NCBI RefSeq assembly: GCF_000429625.1
Contig: NZ_AUCF01000011.1
Location: 124,001-188,000 of the forward strand
From: Azospirillum halopraeferens DSM 3675
GTDB lineage: Bacteria > Pseudomonadota > Alphaproteobacteria > Azospirillales > Azospirillaceae
Direction: 5' to 3'
DNA: 64,000 nt
The first letter of the stretch is position 1, and each line of letters opens with the position of its first letter. The notes beneath the pieces were generated by a model. The model did no database searches and was not told the origin of the DNA. It was given only the letters and a program-made list of their open reading frames with translations. Positions 26,967 through 35,668 of this stretch are shown here, in pieces. A program made the position numbers and the translations under genes.

Positions 26967-27749
26967 ATGCTGTTGGACACGGGGCGCCTCAACGCGGTCG
27001 TGGTGGAGGAGTTGCACGCGTTCGAAAGCGACTTCGACATCCAGCCGGTCCCGCGCCATCAGGAGATCCGCGCCGGCACGATCGCCTGGATCGCGCGCTT
27101 CATTCCGGAGGCGATCCCCACCGACACCGGCATGGCCATCGCCGCCGCGACCGGGCGTTTCCATCGCCATCCCGAGCACCGCACCTATGGATGGTTCCGC
27201 ACCCTCTACCTCGATGCCGCGCTGTTCGCCCTCACCGGGGAACAACGCTACCTGACTTACGTCCTGTCCAACATCGACCACGGATCGAGCAGCCTGCGCG
27301 AAGCGGTGATCGCTTCCCTGGGGCTGGTGGCCGACCGGCTGAAGGCTGACCATCCCGACCTGAATGGCCGCATCGCGAACAGCCTGGCCCGCGGCACCAT
27401 GCACAACGGCGCTCTCCTGGCCGTCTTTCTCGCCACCGACGGAACCGCGGGGTTCAAGAGGCGCCAGCTCGACGCGTGGCGCCGTCTGCCCACGCTGGCG
27501 CCGCAGGATCGCGAGCGGATCGACCGCCTGCTGGCGGGGCGGTCGTTGCCCCTGAGCCTCTTCTGCGACGAGTACGCCCGGATTCAACGTCACCTGCTGT
27601 TCCGGCTGGGGGCGCCCGACCCGGCCCGGCGGAAGGCGTCGCCGTCGTGGCCGGCCACCCCCATTGCCGTGGCGGACATCGAGGATCGCGTGTACCGCCA
27701 TCCGTTGATGGCGTCGCTGATCTTCCCCCCTTCGACCTCAAGCCGGTAG
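26967..27749 (+). CDS. Unknown helical protein between pglW and pglX
   Basis: 260 residues, starting 9 bases after pglW with GAGG before the ATG, so cotranscribed with it. The sequence is almost all helix, with stretches such as REAVIASLGLVADRLKADHP that look like helical-repeat proteins. There is no catalytic motif or membrane segment. The proline/serine-rich C-terminus (near 235-260) may be disordered. I recognise no family. Its tight linkage suggests a role with PglW, possibly scaffold or effector. Confidence 0.65.
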   Translation: MLLDTGRLNAVVVEELHAFESDFDIQPVPRHQEIRAGTIAWIARFIPEAIPTDTGMAIAAATGRFHRHPEHRTYGWFRTLYLDAALFALTGEQRYLTYVLSNIDHGSSSLREAVIASLGLVADRLKADHPDLNGRIANSLARGTMHNGALLAVFLATDGTAGFKRRQLDAWRRLPTLAPQDRERIDRLLAGRSLPLSLFCDEYARIQRHLLFRLGAPDPARRKASPSWPATPIAVADIEDRVYRHPLMASLIFPPSTSSR

Positions 27750-27757
27750 GCACGTGC

Positions 27758-28336
27758 ATGGCACGCATCGTCGAAGGCGACATGGCGCTGTCCATCCGCT
27801 ACGCCAGCTACCGCGCCCGGGAGGAATTGATCGGGTACGAGTTGCTGGTGACGATGGACGGCCGCCCGCTCGTCAATCCGGATGTTGTCGTGTGGAAGCC
27901 CGACCCGACGAGCGGGCGCGCCTGGAACCAGCTCGCCCGCGGCGCCCTGCTGTGCGAGGGCGATCCGCCCTGCGCCATCCTCTCCCTGCTCGAGCAGGCG
28001 GTCGCCACCAACCGGGGACAGTTCCGCTGGTTCTCCGGCGACGACGTGGAGATCGCCCTTTACCCGGACCTCGTGCTCCCCGTGGAGCCGATGGTGGGGA
28101 TGAGCGACTGGGACGCCATGAAGGCGCGCGAGGAGGCGCGGATTGCCAAGCCCGCCGGTCCCGAAGACGTCTGGGAGCTCCACCTGAACATCGGCTGGCC
28201 GCAGTTCCGCAACCGCGAGCCGGGCGGCATGCTGGTGTTCCAGATGCTCGTCCGCCGCCGTGCCGTCGAGGCGTTCGCCGCGGCCCTGCGGGACGAGTAC
28301 ACCATCTTCGCGGCGGCCTTCGACGTTCCGGGGTAG
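27758..28336 (+). CDS. Unknown protein after the pglW unit
   Basis: 192 residues from ATG 27758, 8 bases after the previous stop; ATG 27782 is also in frame. It begins MARIVEGDMALSIRYASYRA and mixes strands and helices: a beta-rich N-terminal half (LLVTMDGRPLVNPDVVVWKP), a central VEIALYPDLVLPVEP, and a WELHLNIGWPQFRNREPGGM segment near 145. The layout resembles small immunity-type proteins, but no family is certain. It forms a three-gene run with pglW and the preceding gene. Confidence 0.6.
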   Translation: MARIVEGDMALSIRYASYRAREELIGYELLVTMDGRPLVNPDVVVWKPDPTSGRAWNQLARGALLCEGDPPCAILSLLEQAVATNRGQFRWFSGDDVEIALYPDLVLPVEPMVGMSDWDAMKAREEARIAKPAGPEDVWELHLNIGWPQFRNREPGGMLVFQMLVRRRAVEAFAAALRDEYTIFAAAFDVPG

Positions 28337-28489
28337 GGCCGGACGTGATGTCGGGAATGGCGCCTTAAGCGCCGGCCGCACGCCCCGGCCTGTCGCAAAA
28401 TTCAGAACAACGCCTAGAGAGTGTCGTAATTTCAATAACAATCGATTGCGAAGGCACCGGCAACGAACCGCTCGCCGCCTCATCGCAGA

Positions 28490-30073
28490 CTACATCTGAA
28501 GCGGCGGCTTGGCGGCGTCCTCCGCCCGCCAGTAGTCCTCCGGCGCAGGGATCTCCTCGCGCCAGACGATGGCACGGGCCGCGTTCGGCATCTCCAGGCG
28601 CGCGTTCACGCCGGCCTCGACGAAGGCGTAGGTCGAGGCCCAAAGTGCAATGGCCCGGTCGACCGACGGCGCGGCGCAGGCGGCGGTTACCTTCTGGCAG
28701 GCGGCAAGAGCCCGGACCAGGCTGGCGGGGTCGCCGTGCCGGGTGAGCGCACGCAGGCTGCCGAGATAGTCGTCGCGGTAGACGGTGGGAACGACGATGC
28801 GGGCGAGGCCCGAACCCACCAGCTCCTTGGTCATCATGATGCGGCTGATGCGGCCGTTGCCGTCGGCAAAGGGGTGGATGTCGGTGAGCATGAAGTGGAT
28901 GAACGCCGCCCGGGCGAACGGATGGCTCAACCCGCCCAGTATCTCGACGGCGGCGGCCAGGGTGCCGGGCACATAGACCGGCAGCACGAAGGTCGTGTTG
29001 CCGGCGATGTTGACGTCGGCCTTCCATTCGCCGGGCGCACATTCCGGGCGGACTGCCATCAGGTCGGCGTGGCGCGCCCTGATCTCGTCCATGAACTCGG
29101 CCGCGCGCAGGGACGAGGGCAGGCGGCCACCGAGGTTGACGAGCTGCTGGTAGGTCGCCAGCACATCGTGGCTGTCCTTCGGGCGCTGTGCCGGTCGCTC
29201 GCCTTCGAAGACGATGCGGTGGGCCTGGCGCACCGGGAAGCGGGTGCCTTCGATGTAGTTGGAGAAATACGCTTCGATGAAGGCCGCCGCGGTGCGGCTT
29301 CCCGGCGCGGTCGCGGTGTCCGGGATGCTGGGCAGCACGGTGTCCTCGAGATGTCGGCGCAAGGTCAGCAGCCGGTTCACGCACGCGCTGTCGTAGGGCT
29401 GACCGTCCGCCATCGCCCTGGCGGCGGGGTTGCTGAGCCGGGCCGTCCGCGTGCCCAGGAGCGCGCCGACGATGGCGTCGAGCCGCTCGAATTCGGCGGC
29501 GAGGCCCAACGCCGGTGCCAGCGCGCGGGCGGCGTCGCGGATCTGGTTGAGATGCGCCTCTCTCTCCTGGGCGCAGATGCGCTCCAGCTTCTCCTCGACA
29601 CCGGCCGCCCCGACGGTCCGGCCGGGCCCGCCGTCGCGGGCCCGCGACGGCGCCAGGTTTTCCAGCAGCATGCGGGCGCGCGAGGGCAGCACCAGCCCGA
29701 GCAGCGGATGGTCGCCCTCCCGGGCCGGTGGGCCCGGCACGACGCGCAGTTCCAGGCCGGGCAGGCTGAAGGCACGGCGGCGGGTGCCGTGCGGGTCGGT
29801 GAGGAACAGGTAGCCGGTGCGCTGCCCCTCTCCCGCGGGCACCACGCTCGGCCGTGCCTCCAGGGCGCTGCGCCCCGACAGGAGGACCGGGCCGCAGAGG
29901 TGGGCGGCGATCTGGAAGGCGTTCCGGATCGCGACCTCGCCGGCCGGGTCGGTCAGATTGTCGGTGTAGACGCCGGCATGCAGCTTCCGCAGCTTTCCGG
30001 CGCTCGCCTCGCGCTGGATGCGGCGATCCTGTGCCGCGTCTCCCTGGCCGGTGAAGATGATGCGCTCCGCCAT
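28490..30073 (-). CDS. AbiEi-like/Fic fusion protein within the BREX locus
   Basis: 527 residues on the strand opposite to BREX. Residues about 20-75 (GKLRKLHAGVYTDNL, then LLSGRSALEARPS) resemble the winged-helix part of AbiEi-type antitoxins. The Fic domain has a perfect active site HPFADGNGRISR at 400-411, including the catalytic His and the phosphate loop, and an inhibitory motif SNYIEG at 271-276 that matches (S/T)xxxE(G/N). So it is probably an AMP-transferase held off by its own helix. Stop is convergent with the 192-residue gene; start is divergent from pglX. Target unknown; PglW or a phage protein are possible. Confidence 0.88.
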   Translation of the reverse strand: MAERIIFTGQGDAAQDRRIQREASAGKLRKLHAGVYTDNLTDPAGEVAIRNAFQIAAHLCGPVLLSGRSALEARPSVVPAGEGQRTGYLFLTDPHGTRRRAFSLPGLELRVVPGPPAREGDHPLLGLVLPSRARMLLENLAPSRARDGGPGRTVGAAGVEEKLERICAQEREAHLNQIRDAARALAPALGLAAEFERLDAIVGALLGTRTARLSNPAARAMADGQPYDSACVNRLLTLRRHLEDTVLPSIPDTATAPGSRTAAAFIEAYFSNYIEGTRFPVRQAHRIVFEGERPAQRPKDSHDVLATYQQLVNLGGRLPSSLRAAEFMDEIRARHADLMAVRPECAPGEWKADVNIAGNTTFVLPVYVPGTLAAAVEILGGLSHPFARAAFIHFMLTDIHPFADGNGRISRIMMTKELVGSGLARIVVPTVYRDDYLGSLRALTRHGDPASLVRALAACQKVTAACAAPSVDRAIALWASTYAFVEAGVNARLEMPNAARAIVWREEIPAPEDYWRAEDAAKPPLQM

Positions 30074-30295
30074 GTCGCAAGTCCCGCCCTAGCCGGGCGC
30101 CTGCCCGCGCGTTTTGTCGTCGATCCGGAGATAACGTCCGAGCTGCGTCGGAAAATCCGGTATAGCAGGGCGTGCGATACAGGATGTCGAACCGGATATC
30201 AAACCTCGGCTGAACCGGCTGCGCATCGGCGGACTCCACGGCGCGGCCCGCGTGTGTTACCCCCTTCGGCCTCGCCCCTCTCGCACCGGGTTCCC
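30074..30295. promoter_or_regulatory. Divergent control region between fic and pglX
   Basis: 222 bases between the two divergent starts. ATCCGGT at 30155-30161 and ACCGGAT at 30191-30197 form an imperfectly spaced inverted repeat. The words TATACC and TTCGACA on the minus strand might form a fic promoter. The region should drive both genes; the exact promoters are uncertain. An N-terminal winged helix in the Fic fusion could act here. Confidence 0.4.
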
Positions 30296-33200
30296 ATGAT
30301 CGACGCCGCCACCCTGCTGAGCGACCTGAAGCGCCTGCTGCGCACGCTGGAGACCGACATCCGCGAGCGGGTCGAGGGTTCGCCCCTGGAGGAGGAACTG
30401 CGGGCGGAGTGGCAGGCGGCGCGGGACGCCAAGCGGACGGCGCAGGCCTTCACGGCGTGGCTGGACGAGGAGGTGACGCAGGCCGCCGTGCACTGGGTGC
30501 TGGGCTGCGTCTTCCTGCGCTTCGTGGAGGACAACCATCTGGTGGACCGGCCCTGGCTGTCGGGGCCCAAGGAGCGGTTGGACCTCGCCCGCGACCGCCA
30601 CGATTCGTGGATCCGCGCCAACCCGACGGGGGAGGAGCGCGACTTCCTGCTGGAGTGCTTCGCCGAGGCGGCGGCGCTGCCCGGCCTGGGCGCGCTGTTC
30701 GACCGCCGCCACAACCCGCTGTGGCGGCTGCCGGTGTCGGGCGACGGGGCAATCGCGCTGCGCGGCTTCTGGCAACGCCGAGACCCGGACAGCGGCGATC
30801 TCCTGCACGACTTCACCGACGAGGCGCTGGGCACCCGCTTTCTCGGCGACCTCTACCAGGACCTGTCGGAGGCGGCGCGCAAGCGCTTTGCCCTGCTCCA
30901 GACACCGGAGTTCGTGGAGGAGTTCATCCTCGACCGCACGCTGGACCCGGCGATCCGCGAGTTCGGCTTCCGCGCGGTGCGGCTGATCGACCCCACCTGC
31001 GGCTCTGGCCACTTCCTGCTCGGCGCCTTCCGCCGCCTGTTCGCCCTGTGGAGCCGCCACGAGCCGGGCCGCAATCCGCGCGACAGCGCGCAGAAGGCGC
31101 TGGACGCGGTGTGCGGCGTCGACGTCAACCCCTTCGCCGCCGCCATCGCCCGCTTCCGCCTACTGGTGGCGGCGCTCGCAGCCTGCGGCATCACCGGCCT
31201 GGGCGGCGCGCCGGACTTCAAGATCTCCGTGGCGGTGGGCGACAGCCTGCTGCACGGCAAGCGGTTCATGGACGTGCGCGGCTGGCAGATGTCCTTCGAG
31301 CCGCAGGGCGGGCTGGCCCATGTGTCCTTCGAGGAGGACCGGGAGGAACTGGACCGTATCCTCGGGCGGCAGTACCACGCAGTGGTGGGGAACCCGCCGT
31401 ACATCACGGTGAAAGACAAGGCGGTTAGCCAAGCCATTCGCGAAAGATATTTCACCTGCCATCGCGCCTACTCCCTCGGTGTGCCGTTCACGGAGCGTTT
31501 TTTTGACCTAACCAAGGGGACTGATGACAACGGTGCGCCCGGATTTACTGGGATGATCACCGCAAATTCGTTTATGAAGCGCGAGTTCGGTAAAAAACTG
31601 ATCGAGGCTTTTTTCCCTCGGGTGGATTTGACCCATATCTTGAACACGGACGGCGCCTATATTCCCGGCCACGGAACCCCGACCGTCATATTGTTGGGTC
31701 GCAACCGCGCGCCGGTGGAAAGCTCGGTGCGCGCCGCGCTGGGCATCAAGGGAGAACCGGGCACGCCCGAAGACGCGAGCCGCGGCCAAGTGTGGATGTC
31801 CATCGTCAACCAGATCGATTCACCGGGCAGCCAGAACTCCTATATTGGCATTGTCGACTTGCCCCGTAGCAGCCTCGTCCAACACCCCTGGAGTATGGGC
31901 GGTGGCGGTGCAACGGATTTGAAGGAGTTGATTGAACGAGCCGCCAAACAGCGATTGGAAGACAGAGTCCAGGAGATTGGATTCGGTGCTGTAACCCGCG
32001 AGGACGACGCGTATCTGGTTCCCGGCGGCGTGGCTAAACGGCTTGGGATTGATTCACGCCATATCAAACCGTTGGTTCAGGGGGAACACGTCCGCGACCA
32101 TGTAATTTCTTCAGATATGGAAGCAATCTGGCCCTACGAGCCAGTCAGCCTAAAGCCCGAGATGACCGATGGCTCGCTTCGCCATTTCTGGAAGTTCAAG
32201 ACATTGTTAGAACGACGAGTGGCTTACGGCAAAAGTCAAATTGATAGAGGATTGGAATGGCATGAATATTCAATGTTCTTCGATGGGAGATACAAAAACA
32301 GAAATACAATAGCATTTTCATTTGTGGCTACCCACAATCATTTCGTTAGCACAAACGAGCAATTGATATTCATCAGAACGGCTCCAGTCATAAAGCTAAA
32401 TCCGGGGAGCGGCTTGGTTGACGAGCTATCTCTTTCTGGGTTGCTGAGTTGTTCGTCCGGTTGTTTTTGGATGAAGCAGATATTCCATAATAAGGGTAGT
32501 ACAGTTGATCAAAAAGGCGCAAGGCAACGCACAGATCCTTTCGAAGATTTCTATGAGTTCACTGGAACGGGCCTACAGTCCTTTCCCCTAACCACCCCCT
32601 ATCCCACCGACCTCGCTACCACGCTCGACACCCTCGCCCGCGACCTCACCGACACGCTACCCAAGGCCGTTCTCTCCCGCAGCGTGCCCACCCGCGCCGA
32701 CCTCGACGCGGCGAAAGCGCGCGCGCTATCGATCCGTCGCCGCATGATCGCCATGCAGGAGGAATTGGACTGGCGTTGCTACCGGCTCTACGGCCTGCTG
32801 GAGGAGGAGGCCGAGCACCCGGAGCCCCCGGAGGTGGACCTGGGCGAGCGGGCATTCGAGATCGTCATGGCCCGCAAGATGGCCGAAGGCGAGCTTGAGA
32901 CGACATGGTTCGCCCGCCACGGCTCGACGCCCATCACCGAGATCCCGGCGCACTGGCCGGCGGACTACCGCGCGCTGGTGGAGCGGCGCATCGCGCTGAT
33001 CGCGGAGAACCGCTGGATCGACCTCGTCGAGCGGCCGGAGTACAAGCGGCGCTGGCAGTGGGACGACCAGGGCTTCGACGCCGGCTGGCACGAGCGGGAG
33101 CAGGCGGCGCTGAAGGACTGGCTGCTCGACCGGCTGGAGGATAGGCGCTACTGGTCCGGCGATCCGGCCCTGACCTCGGTCGCCCGCCTCGCCGACCGGG

Positions 33201-33937
33201 CGCGCGGCGACGCCGACTTCATGGCGGTGGCGGAGCTCTACACCGGCCGGCCCGACTTCGACGCGGCGGCGCTGGTGGCCGAACTGGTGGCGGCGGAGTC
33301 CGTCCCCTTCCTGCCGGTGCTGCGCTACACCGAGGACGGAATGCGCAAGCGCCGGGAATGGGAGGCGACCTGGGACCTCCAGCGCCGCGAGGACGCCATC
33401 GACGCCCGCACCGAATTGCCCGACGGCGACCCGGACCGCCTGACGGCCGAGAGGGCCAAGGAGTTGAAGGCCCGCGAGGTCGGCGACATCCCGGTGCCGC
33501 CGAAATACAAGAAGCCCGACTTCCGCAGCGGCGAGTTCTGGCGCCTGCGCGGCGGGCTCGACGTACCGAAGGAGCGCTTCGTCAGCTACCCTTTCGCCGA
33601 GCGCGACTCCGACGGCAGCCTCGTCGTCGCCTGGGCCGGCTACGACCACCTGCAACAGGCCACGGCACTCGCCTCCCACTTCTACGCCATGAAGGAGAAC
33701 GAGGGCTGGGTGACGGAGCGTCTGGTGCCGCTGCTCGCCGGTGTGCAGGAGCTTGTGCCGTGGCTCGTGCAATGGCACAACGATTACAACCCTGACTTCG
33801 GCGTCGGGCTGGGAGACTACTATCGCGGTTTTGTGGAGGACGAGGCCCGTGCGCTGGGTCTTACCCCGGCGGACCTGCGGTCCTGGACTCCTCCCGCCAA
33901 GCCCGGCGTCCGCCGGAGCCGAAGAAGGGCATCATGA
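30296..33937 (+). CDS. pglX: BREX type 2 PglX: adenine-specific DNA methyltransferase
   Basis: 1213 residues, the usual size of BREX methylases. It marks host DNA by N6-adenine methylation and is also needed for phage exclusion. SAM motif I is DPTCGSGHFLLGAF from residue 232 and the catalytic motif is NPPY at 366-369. The next 400 residues, with the predicted target-recognition region, are clearly more AT-rich than both ends (about 31430-32580). The C-terminal third returns to high GC. ATG at 30296 fits the family N-terminus; the open frame runs far upstream but that part is antisense to fic. Confidence 0.94.
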   Translation: MIDAATLLSDLKRLLRTLETDIRERVEGSPLEEELRAEWQAARDAKRTAQAFTAWLDEEVTQAAVHWVLGCVFLRFVEDNHLVDRPWLSGPKERLDLARDRHDSWIRANPTGEERDFLLECFAEAAALPGLGALFDRRHNPLWRLPVSGDGAIALRGFWQRRDPDSGDLLHDFTDEALGTRFLGDLYQDLSEAARKRFALLQTPEFVEEFILDRTLDPAIREFGFRAVRLIDPTCGSGHFLLGAFRRLFALWSRHEPGRNPRDSAQKALDAVCGVDVNPFAAAIARFRLLVAALAACGITGLGGAPDFKISVAVGDSLLHGKRFMDVRGWQMSFEPQGGLAHVSFEEDREELDRILGRQYHAVVGNPPYITVKDKAVSQAIRERYFTCHRAYSLGVPFTERFFDLTKGTDDNGAPGFTGMITANSFMKREFGKKLIEAFFPRVDLTHILNTDGAYIPGHGTPTVILLGRNRAPVESSVRAALGIKGEPGTPEDASRGQVWMSIVNQIDSPGSQNSYIGIVDLPRSSLVQHPWSMGGGGATDLKELIERAAKQRLEDRVQEIGFGAVTREDDAYLVPGGVAKRLGIDSRHIKPLVQGEHVRDHVISSDMEAIWPYEPVSLKPEMTDGSLRHFWKFKTLLERRVAYGKSQIDRGLEWHEYSMFFDGRYKNRNTIAFSFVATHNHFVSTNEQLIFIRTAPVIKLNPGSGLVDELSLSGLLSCSSGCFWMKQIFHNKGSTVDQKGARQRTDPFEDFYEFTGTGLQSFPLTTPYPTDLATTLDTLARDLTDTLPKAVLSRSVPTRADLDAAKARALSIRRRMIAMQEELDWRCYRLYGLLEEEAEHPEPPEVDLGERAFEIVMARKMAEGELETTWFARHGSTPITEIPAHWPADYRALVERRIALIAENRWIDLVERPEYKRRWQWDDQGFDAGWHEREQAALKDWLLDRLEDRRYWSGDPALTSVARLADRARGDADFMAVAELYTGRPDFDAAALVAELVAAESVPFLPVLRYTEDGMRKRREWEATWDLQRREDAIDARTELPDGDPDRLTAERAKELKAREVGDIPVPPKYKKPDFRSGEFWRLRGGLDVPKERFVSYPFAERDSDGSLVVAWAGYDHLQQATALASHFYAMKENEGWVTERLVPLLAGVQELVPWLVQWHNDYNPDFGVGLGDYYRGFVEDEARALGLTPADLRSWTPPAKPGVRRSRRRAS

Positions 33938-33955
33938 CGGCCCTGGAGCAGCGCC

Positions 33956-34633
33956 ATGCCGAACCTTCAGATATTAGCCCCCTTGTCAGGACGGACGAAC
34001 ACCCCGGGAGGAACTGCCCCACGGCCCTCGCTCACTCGCCTGGAGCGTCTGGAGTCTGACGATCTTCTCGTTGTGCTCGGCGCTTTCCGAATCGAGGATC
34101 TCGACCCGATCGTCAGGCTTCTGACGGAGAAGGAGTTCATTACCCGCGAGAAGCCGCTGAAGGACCAGGACGTCTTCAAACGGCATGCGCCGAACCACTA
34201 CCACTACTTGGCCGAGATCAACGAAGAGATCCGATGGTACGGAAGTCACGACATCAAGGACGCAAAGGAGCCCAAGGCCTACCGAGAGATCGTCGCGGAC
34301 CTCTGCCGACGGGCCAAGATCGAGGTCGGCGAGGGTACGACGGTGTTCGACATGGAGCGACTCCTGCTGCGCAACCGTCTCCAGGCGGAGAAGGCGGGTG
34401 GCGCCTCGACGGGCGAGATGGTCAAAGGCGTGGCGAAGGCTGCCGCCGGATTCGGCGCCTTGCGCATGCTGGGGGCCGCCGCCGGCCCGGTTGGGCTCGG
34501 CCTCACCGCCGCCTGGACCGTGTGGGACCTGTTCGGCCCCAACTACAAGATGACCGCACGATGCGTCGTGACCATTGCGGAGGCACGCCTGCGTCTGTGG
34601 TGTGCCGCCGTGGCCGATAAGGCGGAGGGCTGA
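33956..34633 (+). CDS. YaaW/UPF0174-like protein with a glycine-rich hydrophobic end
   Basis: 225 residues, ATG 18 bases after the pglX stop, with GGAG in place. Residues 35-145 resemble the YaaW family (LVVLGAFRIEDLDPIVRLLT, NHYHYLAEINEEIRWYGS, YREIVADLCRRAKIEVGEG). The last 70 residues hold a Gly/Ala-rich hydrophobic stretch (GFGALRMLGAAAGPVGLGL) followed by another hydrophobic helix, a form seen in membrane-inserting proteins. YaaW itself has no settled function. It pairs with the next gene, 3 bases downstream. Confidence 0.7.
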   Translation: MPNLQILAPLSGRTNTPGGTAPRPSLTRLERLESDDLLVVLGAFRIEDLDPIVRLLTEKEFITREKPLKDQDVFKRHAPNHYHYLAEINEEIRWYGSHDIKDAKEPKAYREIVADLCRRAKIEVGEGTTVFDMERLLLRNRLQAEKAGGASTGEMVKGVAKAAAGFGALRMLGAAAGPVGLGLTAAWTVWDLFGPNYKMTARCVVTIAEARLRLWCAAVADKAEG

Positions 34634-34636
34634 AGA

Positions 34637-35584
34637 ATGCTGATTTTCCGGGTTGAGGTTATGATACCTCCAAAAATTGCGGCAAAAATTGCGTCAGGAG
34701 AATATGAATTGGTCGGAACAGTTGTCCGAGAAAAGGCAACCGGCAGAGTAATAATGTGGTTAAAAGAAAAAACTTCGGAGACAACAGTTCAGCAATGCGC
34801 CACGCAGAAGTTTTTTGATTTCGATAAGAGCTTGCCAGGGGCCAGCCCCCTGGCAGTCCTCCAGATTTTTGACACCGCCATTACGTTGGCAGGCTTCGCG
34901 ATGCTCTCCATGAAGATGGACGCCCTGTCGCGGCAGTGCGACGCCATCCTCGACCGCATCGGAACCATCGACCACCATTTGCAATGGCTTCGGGATGCCG
35001 GCGTGGCGACGATCCAGGCGAAGATGCATGCGGCCCTGGAGGGAGCTCACACCGCCCACCGCCTCGGCCAGTCGGTCTTGCCGTACGACACGGCGATCAA
35101 CGAGGCAGCATTGTTCTTTCGCCGTATGCTCGGCACCATGATGGGCCGCGGCGACCCCGCACGCGATGCCGAGATGTTTGACGTGCTGCTGACCCAACAT
35201 GCCCTCGCCGTCCTTGCGCGGGCGCGCAGCCACTGGTTGTTGCTGGGGCCGGCCGCAGGTCTTGAGGCGCTGGATCAAGGTCGGCAGGCACACGTCGATC
35301 TTGCCGCCACCTTCCAACAGACGCTGCGCGATACGGAACGCGGGATCGCGCTGGTGCTGGAGCTGACGACCGATCGGCGCGAGCGGTTGAAGACCACGGC
35401 CACGCTCTTCGGGTACATCACGCACCGGCTGACGGAACGGCGTGAGGAATTGGCGGGATGCGTGGCGGCCGGCCTGACCGCTCCAGCCGACCCGGAAACG
35501 CTGCGCCAACTGGAGGCTCTCGAAACCGCCTGCCTGGTCATCACTCCGGACACGCAAACCGACGCAGTTCCGGCGCTAACCTGA
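34637..35584 (+). CDS. Unknown protein with a hydrophobic segment and coiled coil
   Basis: 315 residues, ATG 3 bases after the YaaW-like gene, with GGAGGG upstream; a second in-frame ATG lies at 34661. The N-terminus has a small beta-type domain (GEYELVGTVVREKATGRVIM). A hydrophobic helix (LQIFDTAITLAGFAMLSMKM) and a coiled coil of about 40 residues follow, then a long helical domain. The first 170 bases are markedly AT-rich. No family recognised. The segment suggests membrane association, and the pairing suggests a joint role with the YaaW-like protein. Confidence 0.65.
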   Translation: MLIFRVEVMIPPKIAAKIASGEYELVGTVVREKATGRVIMWLKEKTSETTVQQCATQKFFDFDKSLPGASPLAVLQIFDTAITLAGFAMLSMKMDALSRQCDAILDRIGTIDHHLQWLRDAGVATIQAKMHAALEGAHTAHRLGQSVLPYDTAINEAALFFRRMLGTMMGRGDPARDAEMFDVLLTQHALAVLARARSHWLLLGPAAGLEALDQGRQAHVDLAATFQQTLRDTERGIALVLELTTDRRERLKTTATLFGYITHRLTERREELAGCVAAGLTAPADPETLRQLEALETACLVITPDTQTDAVPALT

Positions 35585-35668
35585 CCGGCTCCGCGCGCCT
35601 CAAGCGTGACATCGACGGGGCAACCCTCTTATGGTTGTTTCCCACCGCCGGACCAGAGCAGACCGCGC

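Noticed and set aside
28736..30295. Upstream extension of the pglX frame by 520 codons
   Set aside because: This part is antisense to the Fic gene, and the family N-terminus (MIDAATLLSDLK) starts at 30296.
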